Shown: piece after piece, positions 16,200 through 24,959 of the stretch
Layout: each line of letters opens with the position of its first letter
How positions within the stretch are numbered: the stretch's first letter is position 1
Origin: Gammaproteobacteria bacterium
Lineage (GTDB): Bacteria; Pseudomonadota; Gammaproteobacteria; Steroidobacterales; JABDKV01
Length of the DNA: 64,000 nucleotides
NCBI GenBank assembly: GCA_029862165.1
Contig: JAOTXU010000013.1
Span: 1 to 64,000, forward strand
Reading direction: 5' to 3'
Made by a program: the position numbers and the translations under genes
Notes under the pieces: generated by a model
Databases searched by the model: none
Told to the model about the DNA's origin: nothing
The model's input: the letters and a program-made list of their open reading frames with translations, nothing else

Positions 16200-18530
16200 C
16201 TAGAACAGTGAACTCAACTTATCGATCAGCTCATCGGCATTGCTCTGGGAAAACACCAATGGCGGTCGAATCTTCAGCACATTGCCGTGGGGGCCAGTCG
16301 CACCTATTAAAACGCCTTGTTCACACATTGCGTTGACTATGGCTCTTGCATGGTCACCTGCCGGTTCAAGGCTGTCACGATCACGAACCAGTTCTATCCC
16401 CAGAAACAAACCGGCACCACGAATGTCGCCGATTGATGCATGCCGGCCCTGCAACTCCCCCAGTCGGCTTTTCAGATAGGCCCCCACTTGCAGCGCGTTT
16501 TGCTGCAGGCACTGGTCTCGCAGCACATCGAGTACAGCCATACCCGCGGCACTGGCTACGGGGTTGCCGCCAAAGGTATTGAAATAGTCAAATTGCTGCG
16601 CGAATTTCTCAACGATTGTCCGGGGACAAACGACTGCCGCTAATGGATAACCGTTTCCCATCGGTTTTCCCAGGGTCACGATATCGGGCACAACATCGTG
16701 TCGCTCAAAACCCCACAGGTGCTCGCCCGTACGGCCAAACCCTGCCTGCACTTCATCAGCGACCAGCAACCCGCCGCCGGCGGCCATATATTTAGCCGCC
16801 CGGGCAACAAAACCGGATGGCGGTGTGACGATGCCGTCGCAGGAGAAAATTGTATCAACCAGCAGCATAGCAGGTCGGATGTTTCTTTCCCGCAAGCGGT
16901 CAACGGCCGAATGGACCTGTGATGCATAGTGCTCTGCCAAGCATTCTGCACCATGCTCGTGGCTGCCACGATAGTCATCGGGTGCCGCGATTGTTTGTAC
17001 AAAATCGCCACGATGCTCTGCTGAGCTATCTGCGGTGGAGAACTGTGCGACAGTACTGGTGTTACCGTGATACGCGTGGGTGGTCACCACAACGCCGGTG
17101 GCCCCCGTATGGGCCTTGGCAATTCTATAAGCCAATTCGTTAGCTTCGCTACCGGAACAGCAAAACAAGCAAACCGGGTCATCAAATGGTAATAACTCGC
17201 CCAGTCGCTGCGCGTAATCCACGACGCCATGATGTAAATAACGTGTGTGGGTATTCAGCTGCGCCGCCTGTCGGGCGATCGCATCGACTACGCGGGGGTG
17301 ACAGTGCCCGACGTGCGGCACATTGTTGTAGACATCCAGGTAGGCACGTCCTGCCGGATCGTACAACCAAACACCCTCGCCACGAACAAAGTGCAACGGG
17401 TGATCATAAAACAATCGGTAACTGGGTCCGAGCAGCCGTTCGCGTCTGACTATTAGCTCGTCATCGGATTCTTTGCTGGCGGACGTACGAACTGGCAAGG
17501 CGCAAGCGTTGCGAAAATAATCTTCAGCATCGCCTCGCACCATCTCGGCCAGGCCTTCGAGCAGGCGGACTGCACGTGGGTTGCTGGTCAGAATGTATTC
17601 ACTGTTCTCTGGATAGCGGGCCGCGCGCCAACTGGAGATCACGACAGTCATGGCCACACGTGTCGCAAGCAGGTCGAACAGCACTGCGAGCTCAGTCTCC
17701 TCCAGCGGTGTAACGCAGTGATAGGCCGACAGCAGGGCTGCTATCGGTTGTAAAGGGTCACGGGTTTCGGCCAACTGATACGCAGCTGCCACCGCAACAT
17801 CGATAATGAGTGGTGCATACACCAGGTCGCCAAAGTCAATAATACCTGTAATGTGGTCGGGCCTGTCAGGATCGACAAGCAGATTGCCGGGATTCAGATC
17901 GTTATGGATTACCTGAGCACGCAAGCCTGGGAGCACCGGTTGCACGACACTTTCAAAACCGTCTAACACGTGTTCAACGCAACCGCGTTTATGTGCATCG
18001 GTGATGTGGCTCAGTAACTCGCGTAGCTGCAGGGCATTTCTTAGATCCCATAACAACGCGTGGTGCGCGGCCGGATGAAAATATCCACGCAATGCGCGAC
18101 CCAGGCGTGCAAGCAGCCGGCCTTGTGCGTGCTGCAACATTGCTGTGGACCCGTTGGTATGTCCGAGTGGCGTGCCACTCAAATAATTAACCATACGCGC
18201 AAAACACCGGGTTCCGTCGGACGCGGTAACTTCAATTATGTCCGATCCGTTGACGCCGGTACGGACCCGTGGCAGTGGCAAGCCGGGATCGACCTCGGCA
18301 ACATGACGCAACGCCTGAACCTGAAAATCGACGACCTCTCGATCCTCGGACGGATTGGCAATCTTGAGTACAAACTGCAGTCCTGACCCGGCATCAATAT
18401 GAAAATTCTGATCGCGCTCACTAACCAGCGAATTTGCCGTAGCGTCCAGATCGAAATGGGTCTTGACTATCTGTGCCGCTTCCTGCGCGGTAAAAGCCGG
18501 TGGTGCCGTAGACAGCGTACTGTTGTTCAC
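16200..18530 (-). CDS. Kinase-aminotransferase fusion (APH-type kinase + class III PLP enzyme)
   Basis: 776 residues from a GTG at 18530; earlier in-frame starts lie inside the upstream gene. Residues about 10-320 are an aminoglycoside phosphotransferase/hydroxylysine-kinase fold with VIHNDLNPGNLL (catalytic loop) and GIIDFGDL (metal-binding Asp). Residues about 355-776 are a class III aminotransferase-like PLP enzyme (LVADEVQAGFGRTG; PLP Lys about 622 in TLGKPMGNG). The nearest characterised analogues are hydroxylysine kinase and phosphohydroxylysine or phosphoethanolamine phospho-lyase, so phosphorylation followed by phospho-lyase elimination on one chain is plausible. The M23 domain found in some longer fusions is absent. 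Last gene of the sulfotransferase operon. Confidence 0.8.
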   Translation of the reverse strand: MNNSTLSTAPPAFTAQEAAQIVKTHFDLDATANSLVSERDQNFHIDAGSGLQFVLKIANPSEDREVVDFQVQALRHVAEVDPGLPLPRVRTGVNGSDIIEVTASDGTRCFARMVNYLSGTPLGHTNGSTAMLQHAQGRLLARLGRALRGYFHPAAHHALLWDLRNALQLRELLSHITDAHKRGCVEHVLDGFESVVQPVLPGLRAQVIHNDLNPGNLLVDPDRPDHITGIIDFGDLVYAPLIIDVAVAAAYQLAETRDPLQPIAALLSAYHCVTPLEETELAVLFDLLATRVAMTVVISSWRAARYPENSEYILTSNPRAVRLLEGLAEMVRGDAEDYFRNACALPVRTSASKESDDELIVRRERLLGPSYRLFYDHPLHFVRGEGVWLYDPAGRAYLDVYNNVPHVGHCHPRVVDAIARQAAQLNTHTRYLHHGVVDYAQRLGELLPFDDPVCLFCCSGSEANELAYRIAKAHTGATGVVVTTHAYHGNTSTVAQFSTADSSAEHRGDFVQTIAAPDDYRGSHEHGAECLAEHYASQVHSAVDRLRERNIRPAMLLVDTIFSCDGIVTPPSGFVARAAKYMAAGGGLLVADEVQAGFGRTGEHLWGFERHDVVPDIVTLGKPMGNGYPLAAVVCPRTIVEKFAQQFDYFNTFGGNPVASAAGMAVLDVLRDQCLQQNALQVGAYLKSRLGELQGRHASIGDIRGAGLFLGIELVRDRDSLEPAGDHARAIVNAMCEQGVLIGATGPHGNVLKIRPPLVFSQSNADELIDKLSSLF

Positions 18531-18534
18531 AGCC

Positions 18535-19224
18535 TTAGTCGTACGCCCGACACCTGGCCGGAGTAGACAGCAGCCGCAGGAGATCTTCACGCATGCGCAG
18601 TTCGAGATCGTGTGGGTGAATCGCCACTCGCAAGCGGCCGTTGATTTTGGCTGCCCCAATATTGAGTGTATTTGACACGCGCAGCGACAACGCTCGCAAT
18701 TTGGTATCGGCTTGAAATCCCATCAATGGCAAGCGCTGGAATAGATCGTTCGTCGCATCGTAAACGCCGCTCAGCGATTCATAACTCTGAAATGGCAACT
18801 CACGCAGTTGCTGCCGGGATATCCGGCCCATGGCCCAGGCCGGCGGCACATACAGATCTGGCTCTGCGAAATCGTTTGCAACAAACCAGTCATAGCAATT
18901 TCTTATCAGGGTTGAGATTTCTTGCGAGTCTAACGGCAAATGCTCGGCGACGCCGCGAGAGAAAAAGCGGCTATGAATACTGGTGTAGAAGTCACGCGCC
19001 GGTGCTGCGAGATGAATCCAGCCGTGACCTGCCAGATTGTCGCCACGATTCTGACGGGATCGCAGCCATTCAATATCGGCTGTTGACCAAGCACCCCCTG
19101 GTACAACCAAAAGCGTTAGCGGTGTGACCTGGAGCTGGTCCAGTTGTTGCACAAGGTCCTGCACAGCGCCAATCGTATCGGGCATTAGGTCGTGTACGGA
19201 GACCAGCCAGACCGGTTCAGGCAT
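18535..19224 (-). CDS. NodB-like polysaccharide deacetylase family protein (DUF2334-like)
   Basis: 229 residues. It begins WLVSVHDLMPDT, the 'HD' motif of DUF2334/NodB-type deacetylases, has GHGWIHLA (the HxxxH-like metal motif) and ends with RVAIHPHDL. No signal peptide, so it is cytoplasmic. It overlaps the upstream GT4 gene by 8 bp and is followed 4 bp later by the kinase-aminotransferase start. A GT4 plus a deacetylase often make an amino-sugar-containing glycan or glycolipid; the substrate here is unknown. Confidence 0.8.
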   Translation of the reverse strand: MPEPVWLVSVHDLMPDTIGAVQDLVQQLDQLQVTPLTLLVVPGGAWSTADIEWLRSRQNRGDNLAGHGWIHLAAPARDFYTSIHSRFFSRGVAEHLPLDSQEISTLIRNCYDWFVANDFAEPDLYVPPAWAMGRISRQQLRELPFQSYESLSGVYDATNDLFQRLPLMGFQADTKLRALSLRVSNTLNIGAAKINGRLRVAIHPHDLELRMREDLLRLLSTPARCRAYD

Positions 19225-20368
19225 TTCTCACCCCGGCTGCGGTGGATCGTGACAATACATCCAGCCAGTGATTCACCGCCCATTCGTTGAGTTCGCACGC
19301 AGCGGTCCGGGCAAGCTTTGCCTTCTGGCTACGCAGCGCAGGATCCAAACTGGCAACACGCAAGACTGCGTCGGTAAGCGTTTCATCGGCACCGATCTGG
19401 TTGAGACCCGGACTCAGTGTCTTCCACTGAGTAATACCACACTCCCGTGATACCAGCACTGTCCGATTTCGCGTCATCGCCTCCAGCGCGATAGTGCCAA
19501 AGGACTCGACATGCGACGGCAATACAAGCATATCAGTTGCGTCGATCAACACCGGCATCCGTGATCGGGGTAGCCAACCCAGATATGACAGATTCGGAAT
19601 GCGTTCAGCGGCTGCAGCGACCAATTCACGTTGCGGTCCATCCCCGGCAATTCTGAATTCGATTGCGGGAATCGCCTGCGCCGCCGCGATGATGGACTCC
19701 AGATGTTTTTCAGCCGCGAGCCGCCCGGCAAACGTTACAATCCTCAACTGTTCACGCAACGGCGTAACTGGTGTGTTGATAAATACCGGCGCAATCGTCG
19801 TACCCATTACTTTGACATCATTCGCACCAATCTTTTTTGCGATCGCTACCATCGCTTCGGAGTTGACCAGGACGATCTGACCATGACGAAATAATAAACG
19901 ATGACTGCTTTCCAGATACCATTTGGAGAGCCGGCCAAAACCAGGCGATTTTTGCCAGTAGAGCTCTGTCAGTTTCTCAAGATGTGTATGAAAACCAACA
20001 ACAATATTCGCCGCAGACTTTCGCGCCAGCCACAAGCCAAGAAAACCGTACGGGCCTGGGGTTGATAAGACTACCGCATGAGGCTCGAGCCGGACGTATC
20101 GGCGGTGCATTTGGCGTGGATTCGGGATGCAAATCTTTTGAGTCTTGTCACCCGGCAAAGGCAAGCGGACGGGGTCTCGCCAGCGACCCCGCGCGTCTTG
20201 TTCCGGGCAAAACAGCTCGACACGTTCGACCCGGTCGCTCAGATGCACACTGAGATCGCGGTAGTAGGTGCCAACGCCGTTGCGGTCCGGAATCGCGTCC
20301 GAAAACATCGCAATACGCATTTGCGAAATCTGTGGCATCGTCGCTGATGGGCCAGGAACTGTCACCAT
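19217..20368 (-). CDS. Glycosyltransferase family 4
   Basis: About 383 residues. A GT-B protein: N-terminal MRIAMFSDAIPDRNGVGTYY (glycine-rich acceptor loop) and C-terminal PSHVESFGTIALEAM with the E-x7-E donor-binding motif. The start is uncertain: ATG at 20368, or ATG at 20338 or 20320 with homologue-like MRIAMFSD; none has a strong ribosome site, as expected for translation coupled to the upstream gene, whose stop lies at the same point. Acts in the cytoplasm with a nucleotide sugar; product unknown. Confidence 0.88.
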   Translation of the reverse strand: MVTVPGPSATMPQISQMRIAMFSDAIPDRNGVGTYYRDLSVHLSDRVERVELFCPEQDARGRWRDPVRLPLPGDKTQKICIPNPRQMHRRYVRLEPHAVVLSTPGPYGFLGLWLARKSAANIVVGFHTHLEKLTELYWQKSPGFGRLSKWYLESSHRLLFRHGQIVLVNSEAMVAIAKKIGANDVKVMGTTIAPVFINTPVTPLREQLRIVTFAGRLAAEKHLESIIAAAQAIPAIEFRIAGDGPQRELVAAAAERIPNLSYLGWLPRSRMPVLIDATDMLVLPSHVESFGTIALEAMTRNRTVLVSRECGITQWKTLSPGLNQIGADETLTDAVLRVASLDPALRSQKAKLARTAACELNEWAVNHWLDVLSRSTAAGVRNA

Positions 20369-21591
20369 CACACGGATGCACCAGTATTTGTCGCTGGCCC
20401 CAGCTCCAACTCAGCAATCGTATCGGCAAAACGTGCCCGCAGGCTTGCGGCGTCCAAACCGAATTCATCCAACCGGTAGTCATGCGCACTGCAATAATCA
20501 CGCGCCGCATCAGACACCGTTGCCAGCCGTTTCCGGTATTCGTCTGACATCGCCAAGCCAAGACTCTTGTAGATATTCTCTACGCCGACTGATAAATCCG
20601 GCTTGAATTGATTCATTTTTATCCACGCCCGCTGTTCGTCCGGAATCGGTGTCTCAATCAGGTTACGGTAGTAATAGTCCAGCTGATCTATCATCTTGTC
20701 ACGAAAACCAAAATCGTACGGATCGTTGCAGAAAAATTCCATGCCACTGCGCAGGGAACTGAGCTGAGAAGGCACGACTTCCAAGGGGTCCCTCAAACAA
20801 AAGACAAAGCGCGCGTCAGGAAACTCTGTCGCGAGGCTGCCTAGCAGGGGCGGAAACGATGCATTTTTGGATAAAAACCGCTTGCCCGGTCCGCTCGCGT
20901 AAAGATGTTTTTGCACACAACGTCTGTAATAGGTCATCAAACGTTGCCTTTGTGCCGGATCGACGCGTCGGTCAAATTCACCGATATCCCACAACCACTG
21001 CGCATAGGGAAATGGCACAACCAGAATAAAACAACTGAGCACGGGCATGAAGACAAAATAATCTTCTTCTGCATCCGCAAGACTCATACCATGTACATCA
21101 CCGAGTCCGCCAAAAGCTCTTTGCTCACACCATCGCGACATCCGTCCGAGTGGTCTACCAATCCAACCGTCGGCTCGTGCTATCAACCGGATCAACCGTC
21201 GTTGGCTGATTGACGGCGCAAACAGACACTCCCAAGTACTTAACGTCGTAAATTGCGTGTCGAGTGCCAGCGTACGATGCACCATCGTTGTACCGCTACG
21301 CGGAACACCACTTACAAACACCGGTTTGTTTATCTCAACTTTCCGATAGGATCGAAAAAACAGCTCGTCCAATAAAAACCCAAACCAGTGTGACATCTGC
21401 AATAACGCGAATAGAGGTAGAAACAGCAGCATGATCAGCACGCGTTTTGGTGTTCGGCGCGCGCTACTGTCAGACGGCGGCCAAAGACTGCTAACGAGCA
21501 ACTTCGGGTATCGAACCAGGCTTTGAACAAACAGGGTAAACACGGATGACTCATTAGCGGACAACCGCCCGGGACTGCCATGATACTGCAC
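20368..21591 (-). CDS. Sulfotransferase family protein
   Basis: 407 residues with a GTG start (no nearby ATG). FVSGVPRSGTTMVHRTL is the 5'-phosphosulfate loop and FPDARFVFCLRDPLEVVPSQ contains the 3'-phosphate region of PAPS-dependent sulfotransferases. A hydrophobic segment near residues 52-72 (VLIMLLFLPLFALLQMSHWF) could anchor it to the membrane. It is the first gene of a four-gene operon with GT4, deacetylase and kinase-aminotransferase, so it probably sulfates a glycan or glycolipid made by the same operon. Confidence 0.85.
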   Translation of the reverse strand: MQYHGSPGRLSANESSVFTLFVQSLVRYPKLLVSSLWPPSDSSARRTPKRVLIMLLFLPLFALLQMSHWFGFLLDELFFRSYRKVEINKPVFVSGVPRSGTTMVHRTLALDTQFTTLSTWECLFAPSISQRRLIRLIARADGWIGRPLGRMSRWCEQRAFGGLGDVHGMSLADAEEDYFVFMPVLSCFILVVPFPYAQWLWDIGEFDRRVDPAQRQRLMTYYRRCVQKHLYASGPGKRFLSKNASFPPLLGSLATEFPDARFVFCLRDPLEVVPSQLSSLRSGMEFFCNDPYDFGFRDKMIDQLDYYYRNLIETPIPDEQRAWIKMNQFKPDLSVGVENIYKSLGLAMSDEYRKRLATVSDAARDYCSAHDYRLDEFGLDAASLRARFADTIAELELGPATNTGASV

Positions 21592-21647
21592 CGCTCGGGA
21601 CGCAGCAGGAGCGGTTGAGGTGTCGATCTGGCTAGTGCAGCGGAATG

Positions 21648-22382
21648 CTAATCTGCTGAAAACCTTCTTTTGTCAGTATCGGCGCGTTCCTGTCCGGATT
21701 CGAAGTCCATGGCCGGATTCCACATCATCCAGGTATTACGCGTTTCCTTGGCCTCGTACATCGCTTTGTCCGCGCGCCCGAACATCGCCTCCACATTGTC
21801 CTTGCCACCTAGCCAGTAAGCGACACCGACGCTGGCGGTAAACGAAATTTCACCACGTTCCCCCTTATATGGGTTGTCCTCCATTGTGGCACGCAGCTTC
21901 TCGGCAAATTGCCGCAGGCTGTCCGGATCGGTATCAACTACGAAAATAGCAAATTCTTCACCACCGTAGCGGCAAACATAATCATCCTCTCGACACTGAC
22001 GTTGCATCAACCCGGCTGAGTGACGCAACACTTCGTCGCCGGTTCGATGACCGTAAGCATCGTTGATGTTCTTGAAGTGATCGAGATCCACCAGCACCAA
22101 ACCAAACATTTTGTCGCCGGTGCGTGACTCCATTTCGAGTTTATCGGCGTGCTGCCAGAAACCACGTTGATTGATCAGTGTCGTGAGATCGTCGTGAAAG
22201 GCGAGAAAATGGAGTTCCTCGGTGGCCATTTGCAAAGCGGCCGTGCGCTGCATGACACGCTCTTCGAGTTCGTGTGTCCTGCGCACCAGCGCGGCGACAC
22301 GCCACCGCCATACACCGATCACGGTGACGATGGTCAGCCCTACGAGAATTAGCGAAAATAGCGTAACGGGGGACCAGCTCAT
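21648..22382 (-). CDS. Membrane diguanylate cyclase (GGEEF) with inhibitory site
   Basis: About 244 residues from the ATG at 22382 (start uncertain; other in-frame ATGs lie upstream). One membrane helix (VTLFSLILVGLTIVTVIGVW), a coiled-coil linker and a GGDEF domain with CRYGGEEFAI. The preceding RxxD (REDD, five residues before GGEEF) is the c-di-GMP inhibitory I-site. DLDHFKNINDAYGH is intact, so the enzyme should make c-di-GMP. The C-terminal helix reads RADKAMYEAKETRNTW, lacking the usual Gly-Arg-Asn. No sensor domain is visible beyond the helix. Confidence 0.85.
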   Translation of the reverse strand: MSWSPVTLFSLILVGLTIVTVIGVWRWRVAALVRRTHELEERVMQRTAALQMATEELHFLAFHDDLTTLINQRGFWQHADKLEMESRTGDKMFGLVLVDLDHFKNINDAYGHRTGDEVLRHSAGLMQRQCREDDYVCRYGGEEFAIFVVDTDPDSLRQFAEKLRATMEDNPYKGERGEISFTASVGVAYWLGGKDNVEAMFGRADKAMYEAKETRNTWMMWNPAMDFESGQERADTDKRRFSAD

Positions 22383-22576
22383 GTTTGCACCGACGCGCCT
22401 CCCGGAGGCAAGATCATCGCACGTCATCGTCAAAAGCGCGAGCAAAAGCCGCTCGTGACCCCGGATGCGGATGGCATTTTGGCCCCCTTGCGGTAGACGA
22501 TACAATGGCCCTCCTGGCCACGACCTTAGAATTATTTACAAGCCTGCCGGTCTTAGCACACTGAGGTATTAGCGAA

Positions 22577-23044
22577 ATGACAATTGCGACTTTTGGGGCT
22601 GGCTGCTTCTGGGGTGTTGAAGCGGCTTTTCGCGAACTCGATATTATCGATGCAGCGGTCGGATATATGGGAGGCACGCTCGACAATCCGAGCTATGAGG
22701 ATGTCTGCACCGGCCAAAGCGGACACGTCGAAGTCGTGCAAATAGAATTTGACCCGACGATTACGTCTTATGATCAGCTGCTGGCAAAATTCTGGTCATG
22801 CCACAACCCAACTCAACACAATCGCCAGGGCCCCGATCGCGGCAGCCAATATCGATCGGTAATCTTTTATCACGACGAAGCACAACGCGAAACAGCCGAG
22901 GCATCAAAAAAATCGCTGGACGATTCAAAAGAATTGTCGGCGCCGATAGCAACGCGAATTGAGGCAGCTACCGTTTTCTGGCGTGGCGAAGATTATCATC
23001 AGCGCTATCTGGAAAAACGCGGGCAGGCTCACTGCCGCCTGTGA
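22577..23044 (+). CDS. msrA: Peptide methionine sulfoxide reductase MsrA
   Basis: 155 residues. GAGCFWGVEAAF carries the catalytic Cys of MsrA, followed by the conserved GYMGG, GHVEVVQIEFDP and FWSCHNPTQHNRQGPD-GSQYRS segments. It reduces methionine-S-sulfoxide in damaged proteins. Length is that of the compact MsrA without an MsrB fusion. A single Cys near the C-terminus (QAHCRL) may be the resolving residue. Transcribed alone, divergent from the diguanylate cyclase and convergent with the HAD gene. Confidence 0.95.
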   Translation: MTIATFGAGCFWGVEAAFRELDIIDAAVGYMGGTLDNPSYEDVCTGQSGHVEVVQIEFDPTITSYDQLLAKFWSCHNPTQHNRQGPDRGSQYRSVIFYHDEAQRETAEASKKSLDDSKELSAPIATRIEAATVFWRGEDYHQRYLEKRGQAHCRL

Positions 23045-23055
23045 ACGCGGCTGTT

Positions 23056-23736
23056 CTACAGATGCTGGTGCAGCTCGTCCAGGCTCTCGATTTCAGCCAT
23101 CGGCGGGGGATGCTCCTGCGGCCAAGTGCGGCCAAAACGATTCATCCATACAGCCGACATCCCGGCGTCTTGTGCGCCAGTAATATCTTCCAGCGGCGCG
23201 TCGCCGACGTGTAGCACGCGAGCGCGTGAGACACCGGCGGCTGCGGCAGCAGCCGCAAAGATCGCCGCTTCAGGTTTGCCCACGCCGACATCGGCAGCGC
23301 GAATCGAATAATCGAATAGTTCTGACAAACCGATATGCTCCAGATCGGCACTACCATTGGTCACCGCTAACAATATAAATCGTTCGCTCAGTTGCTCCAA
23401 CGCCGGAATAACATCAGCATAAAGCTGGACCTCATTGCGCGCACTGGAAAATACCTGATAAGCAGTCTCTGCCGTTGAAAAATCATATCCGGCGTTTTCC
23501 AGTAGCATCGTAAGTGCGGCACGGCGTTGGAAAGCAAAATCATGACTACGGTCGGGATGCCTGCGCAAAACCTCCTGACGCATCACGGCAAATCGACTGG
23601 TCTCGACATCGAGCTCGACGCGTGGGCAATGATGCCGCAACCATTTCCGAACACGTTTTTCGGCGCGGCGGATGACGGGCGTAATCGGCCACAACGTGTC
23701 GTCAAGATCGATTGAGATTGCTTCGAAGTGCTTCAC
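23056..23736 (-). CDS. HAD-superfamily phosphatase (YigB-like)
   Basis: 226 residues. HAD motifs: ISIDLDDTLWPI (motif I, nucleophile Asp), LLAVTNGSADL (motif II), GKPEAAIF (motif III Lys) and LHVGDAPLEDITGA (motif IV). The alpha-helical cap places it in subfamily IA with YigB-like FMN/flavin-pathway phosphatases and haloacid dehalogenases. Substrate uncertain; YigB dephosphorylates the riboflavin intermediate 5-amino-6-(5-phosphoribitylamino)uracil. Ends 12 bp from msrA, convergent. Confidence 0.85.
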   Translation of the reverse strand: MKHFEAISIDLDDTLWPITPVIRRAEKRVRKWLRHHCPRVELDVETSRFAVMRQEVLRRHPDRSHDFAFQRRAALTMLLENAGYDFSTAETAYQVFSSARNEVQLYADVIPALEQLSERFILLAVTNGSADLEHIGLSELFDYSIRAADVGVGKPEAAIFAAAAAAAGVSRARVLHVGDAPLEDITGAQDAGMSAVWMNRFGRTWPQEHPPPMAEIESLDELHQHL

Positions 23737-23770
23737 CGGTCGCCTAGTGTGACCCGAGTTGTCGTGTTTG

Positions 23771-24808
23771 TCAGCGCTGGCTCAAGGTTAGGGCGTCATT
23801 TCTCATGCGAGTCTCGAATTCCTCGGAGCCCAGGGCATCTCCGTCCGGTCCGACTACTTCCACCTGCCAATTCCCGAGCCGCTCGGCGGTCAGCGTAATT
23901 CCTGAAAACGCGGGCGAATGCCAGCCACTACCCACAGACACTGTCTCTTCCTTCAGTAAATTGCCATTGAATCGCCAATTGTATTTCAGGTTGCTTCCAG
24001 CCATCCCGCGAACACGAACGTAGTAAAAAACTCGCCTTGGTTGTTTATCCAATTCAATCAGCCAACTCAAGTTGTCGACCGGTTGGCCGTTCTCAACGGC
24101 GCTGGTCAACTGTGCTGTTGCCAGCGTGCCGGCCAAGTCTTCCTGCAACTGCAATAGCGCCCGTTGTGCCTTGCCTGGATCAGGCGCTTTCGTTTCGGTT
24201 TCGGCGGGTACCACAGTAGCAACCGGAGCCTCGGTTGCCGCGCTGACTTCCCTTGCCACTTGTGCTGCGACGCTTGGCGCTTTCTTGCGTTCTTCCACCA
24301 GCTCCGGCTCCGCCGCTACCGCTACCACACTATCAGCCGAATCATCGGCAGCAGTCACAGGCGTCTGGGTAGGCTGGCCGCTTCCAACAAAAACCCAACC
24401 GACAACTGCCACAACCAGACCTACAATGCTACCGCCGCTCAACGCGCCGGCAAGAAAACGCCTGCCCATTCGCGGCAACTTGATGGTTTGAATCTTGGCT
24501 GTTAAATCGATGGGACTGTCTTCGGTCATGCGGACCTGTGGGTTATCCATGCCCTGTGTCGCGAGTTGTGCGTCCACAGCTTGAGCGCGTCGTGCCGAGA
24601 ACAGCGCATCAAGTGCCTTTTGCAATGGCATTTCCGGATATACACCGATGGTTTGGCGTCGCGTATGGCCATTGACTTCGTACATATGGACCCAGGTCTT
24701 TACGCCATTAGGAAACGTGGCCACAAAGAAATCATCGCCGAGTCGCGTATAAAATCGTTCCTCGCGGGGCTGCAAGTTGACGACATATTCTTCTGCGAAT
24801 TCGTGCAT
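23771..24808 (-). CDS. Fusion of integrase Arm-like domain, membrane helix and DUF2914
   Basis: 345 residues. Residues about 15-80 (FYTRLGDDFFVATFPNGVKT, then VNGHTRRQTIGVYPEMPLQKA) look like the Arm DNA-binding domain of tyrosine integrases (DUF4102 pattern: 'G-xKTW-x-YxVNG..RR.T.G.YP..L..A'). It is followed by a membrane helix (about 117-140), a Pro/Ala/Glu-rich linker and, from about 225, a C-terminal DUF2914 domain (RRVFYYVRVRGMAGSNLKYNW, GNWQVEVVGPDGDALG). No integrase catalytic domain is present. Predicted inner-membrane protein with the Arm-like domain in the cytoplasm. The ribosome site lies inside a hairpin. Confidence 0.7.
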   Translation of the reverse strand: MHEFAEEYVVNLQPREERFYTRLGDDFFVATFPNGVKTWVHMYEVNGHTRRQTIGVYPEMPLQKALDALFSARRAQAVDAQLATQGMDNPQVRMTEDSPIDLTAKIQTIKLPRMGRRFLAGALSGGSIVGLVVAVVGWVFVGSGQPTQTPVTAADDSADSVVAVAAEPELVEERKKAPSVAAQVAREVSAATEAPVATVVPAETETKAPDPGKAQRALLQLQEDLAGTLATAQLTSAVENGQPVDNLSWLIELDKQPRRVFYYVRVRGMAGSNLKYNWRFNGNLLKEETVSVGSGWHSPAFSGITLTAERLGNWQVEVVGPDGDALGSEEFETRMRNDALTLSQR

Positions 24809-24810
24809 TC

Positions 24811-24833
24811 TCGGCTTCTCCAGGGAGAGCCGA
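24811..24833 (-). promoter_or_regulatory. Hairpin sequestering the ribosome site of the DUF2914 fusion gene
   Basis: On the minus strand TCGGCT pairs with AGCCGA and, after a bulged A, CTC pairs with GAG around a tetraloop; the 3' arm contains the GGAG ribosome site and the stem ends 2 nt before the ATG at 24808. A stem holding the Shine-Dalgarno can act as a translation brake or RNA thermometer. Confidence 0.4.
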
Positions 24834-24959
24834 CATTATCCGAAACAGTTGGGATGCCCGTCGTGACGAAGCTCGCGTTTCTACGCTTCCTTACCGGCCG
24901 CGGTTGTACATAATGGCGTAAACCCGCTTACCCGGCGCGCCTCGAACCATCAACCCGCA

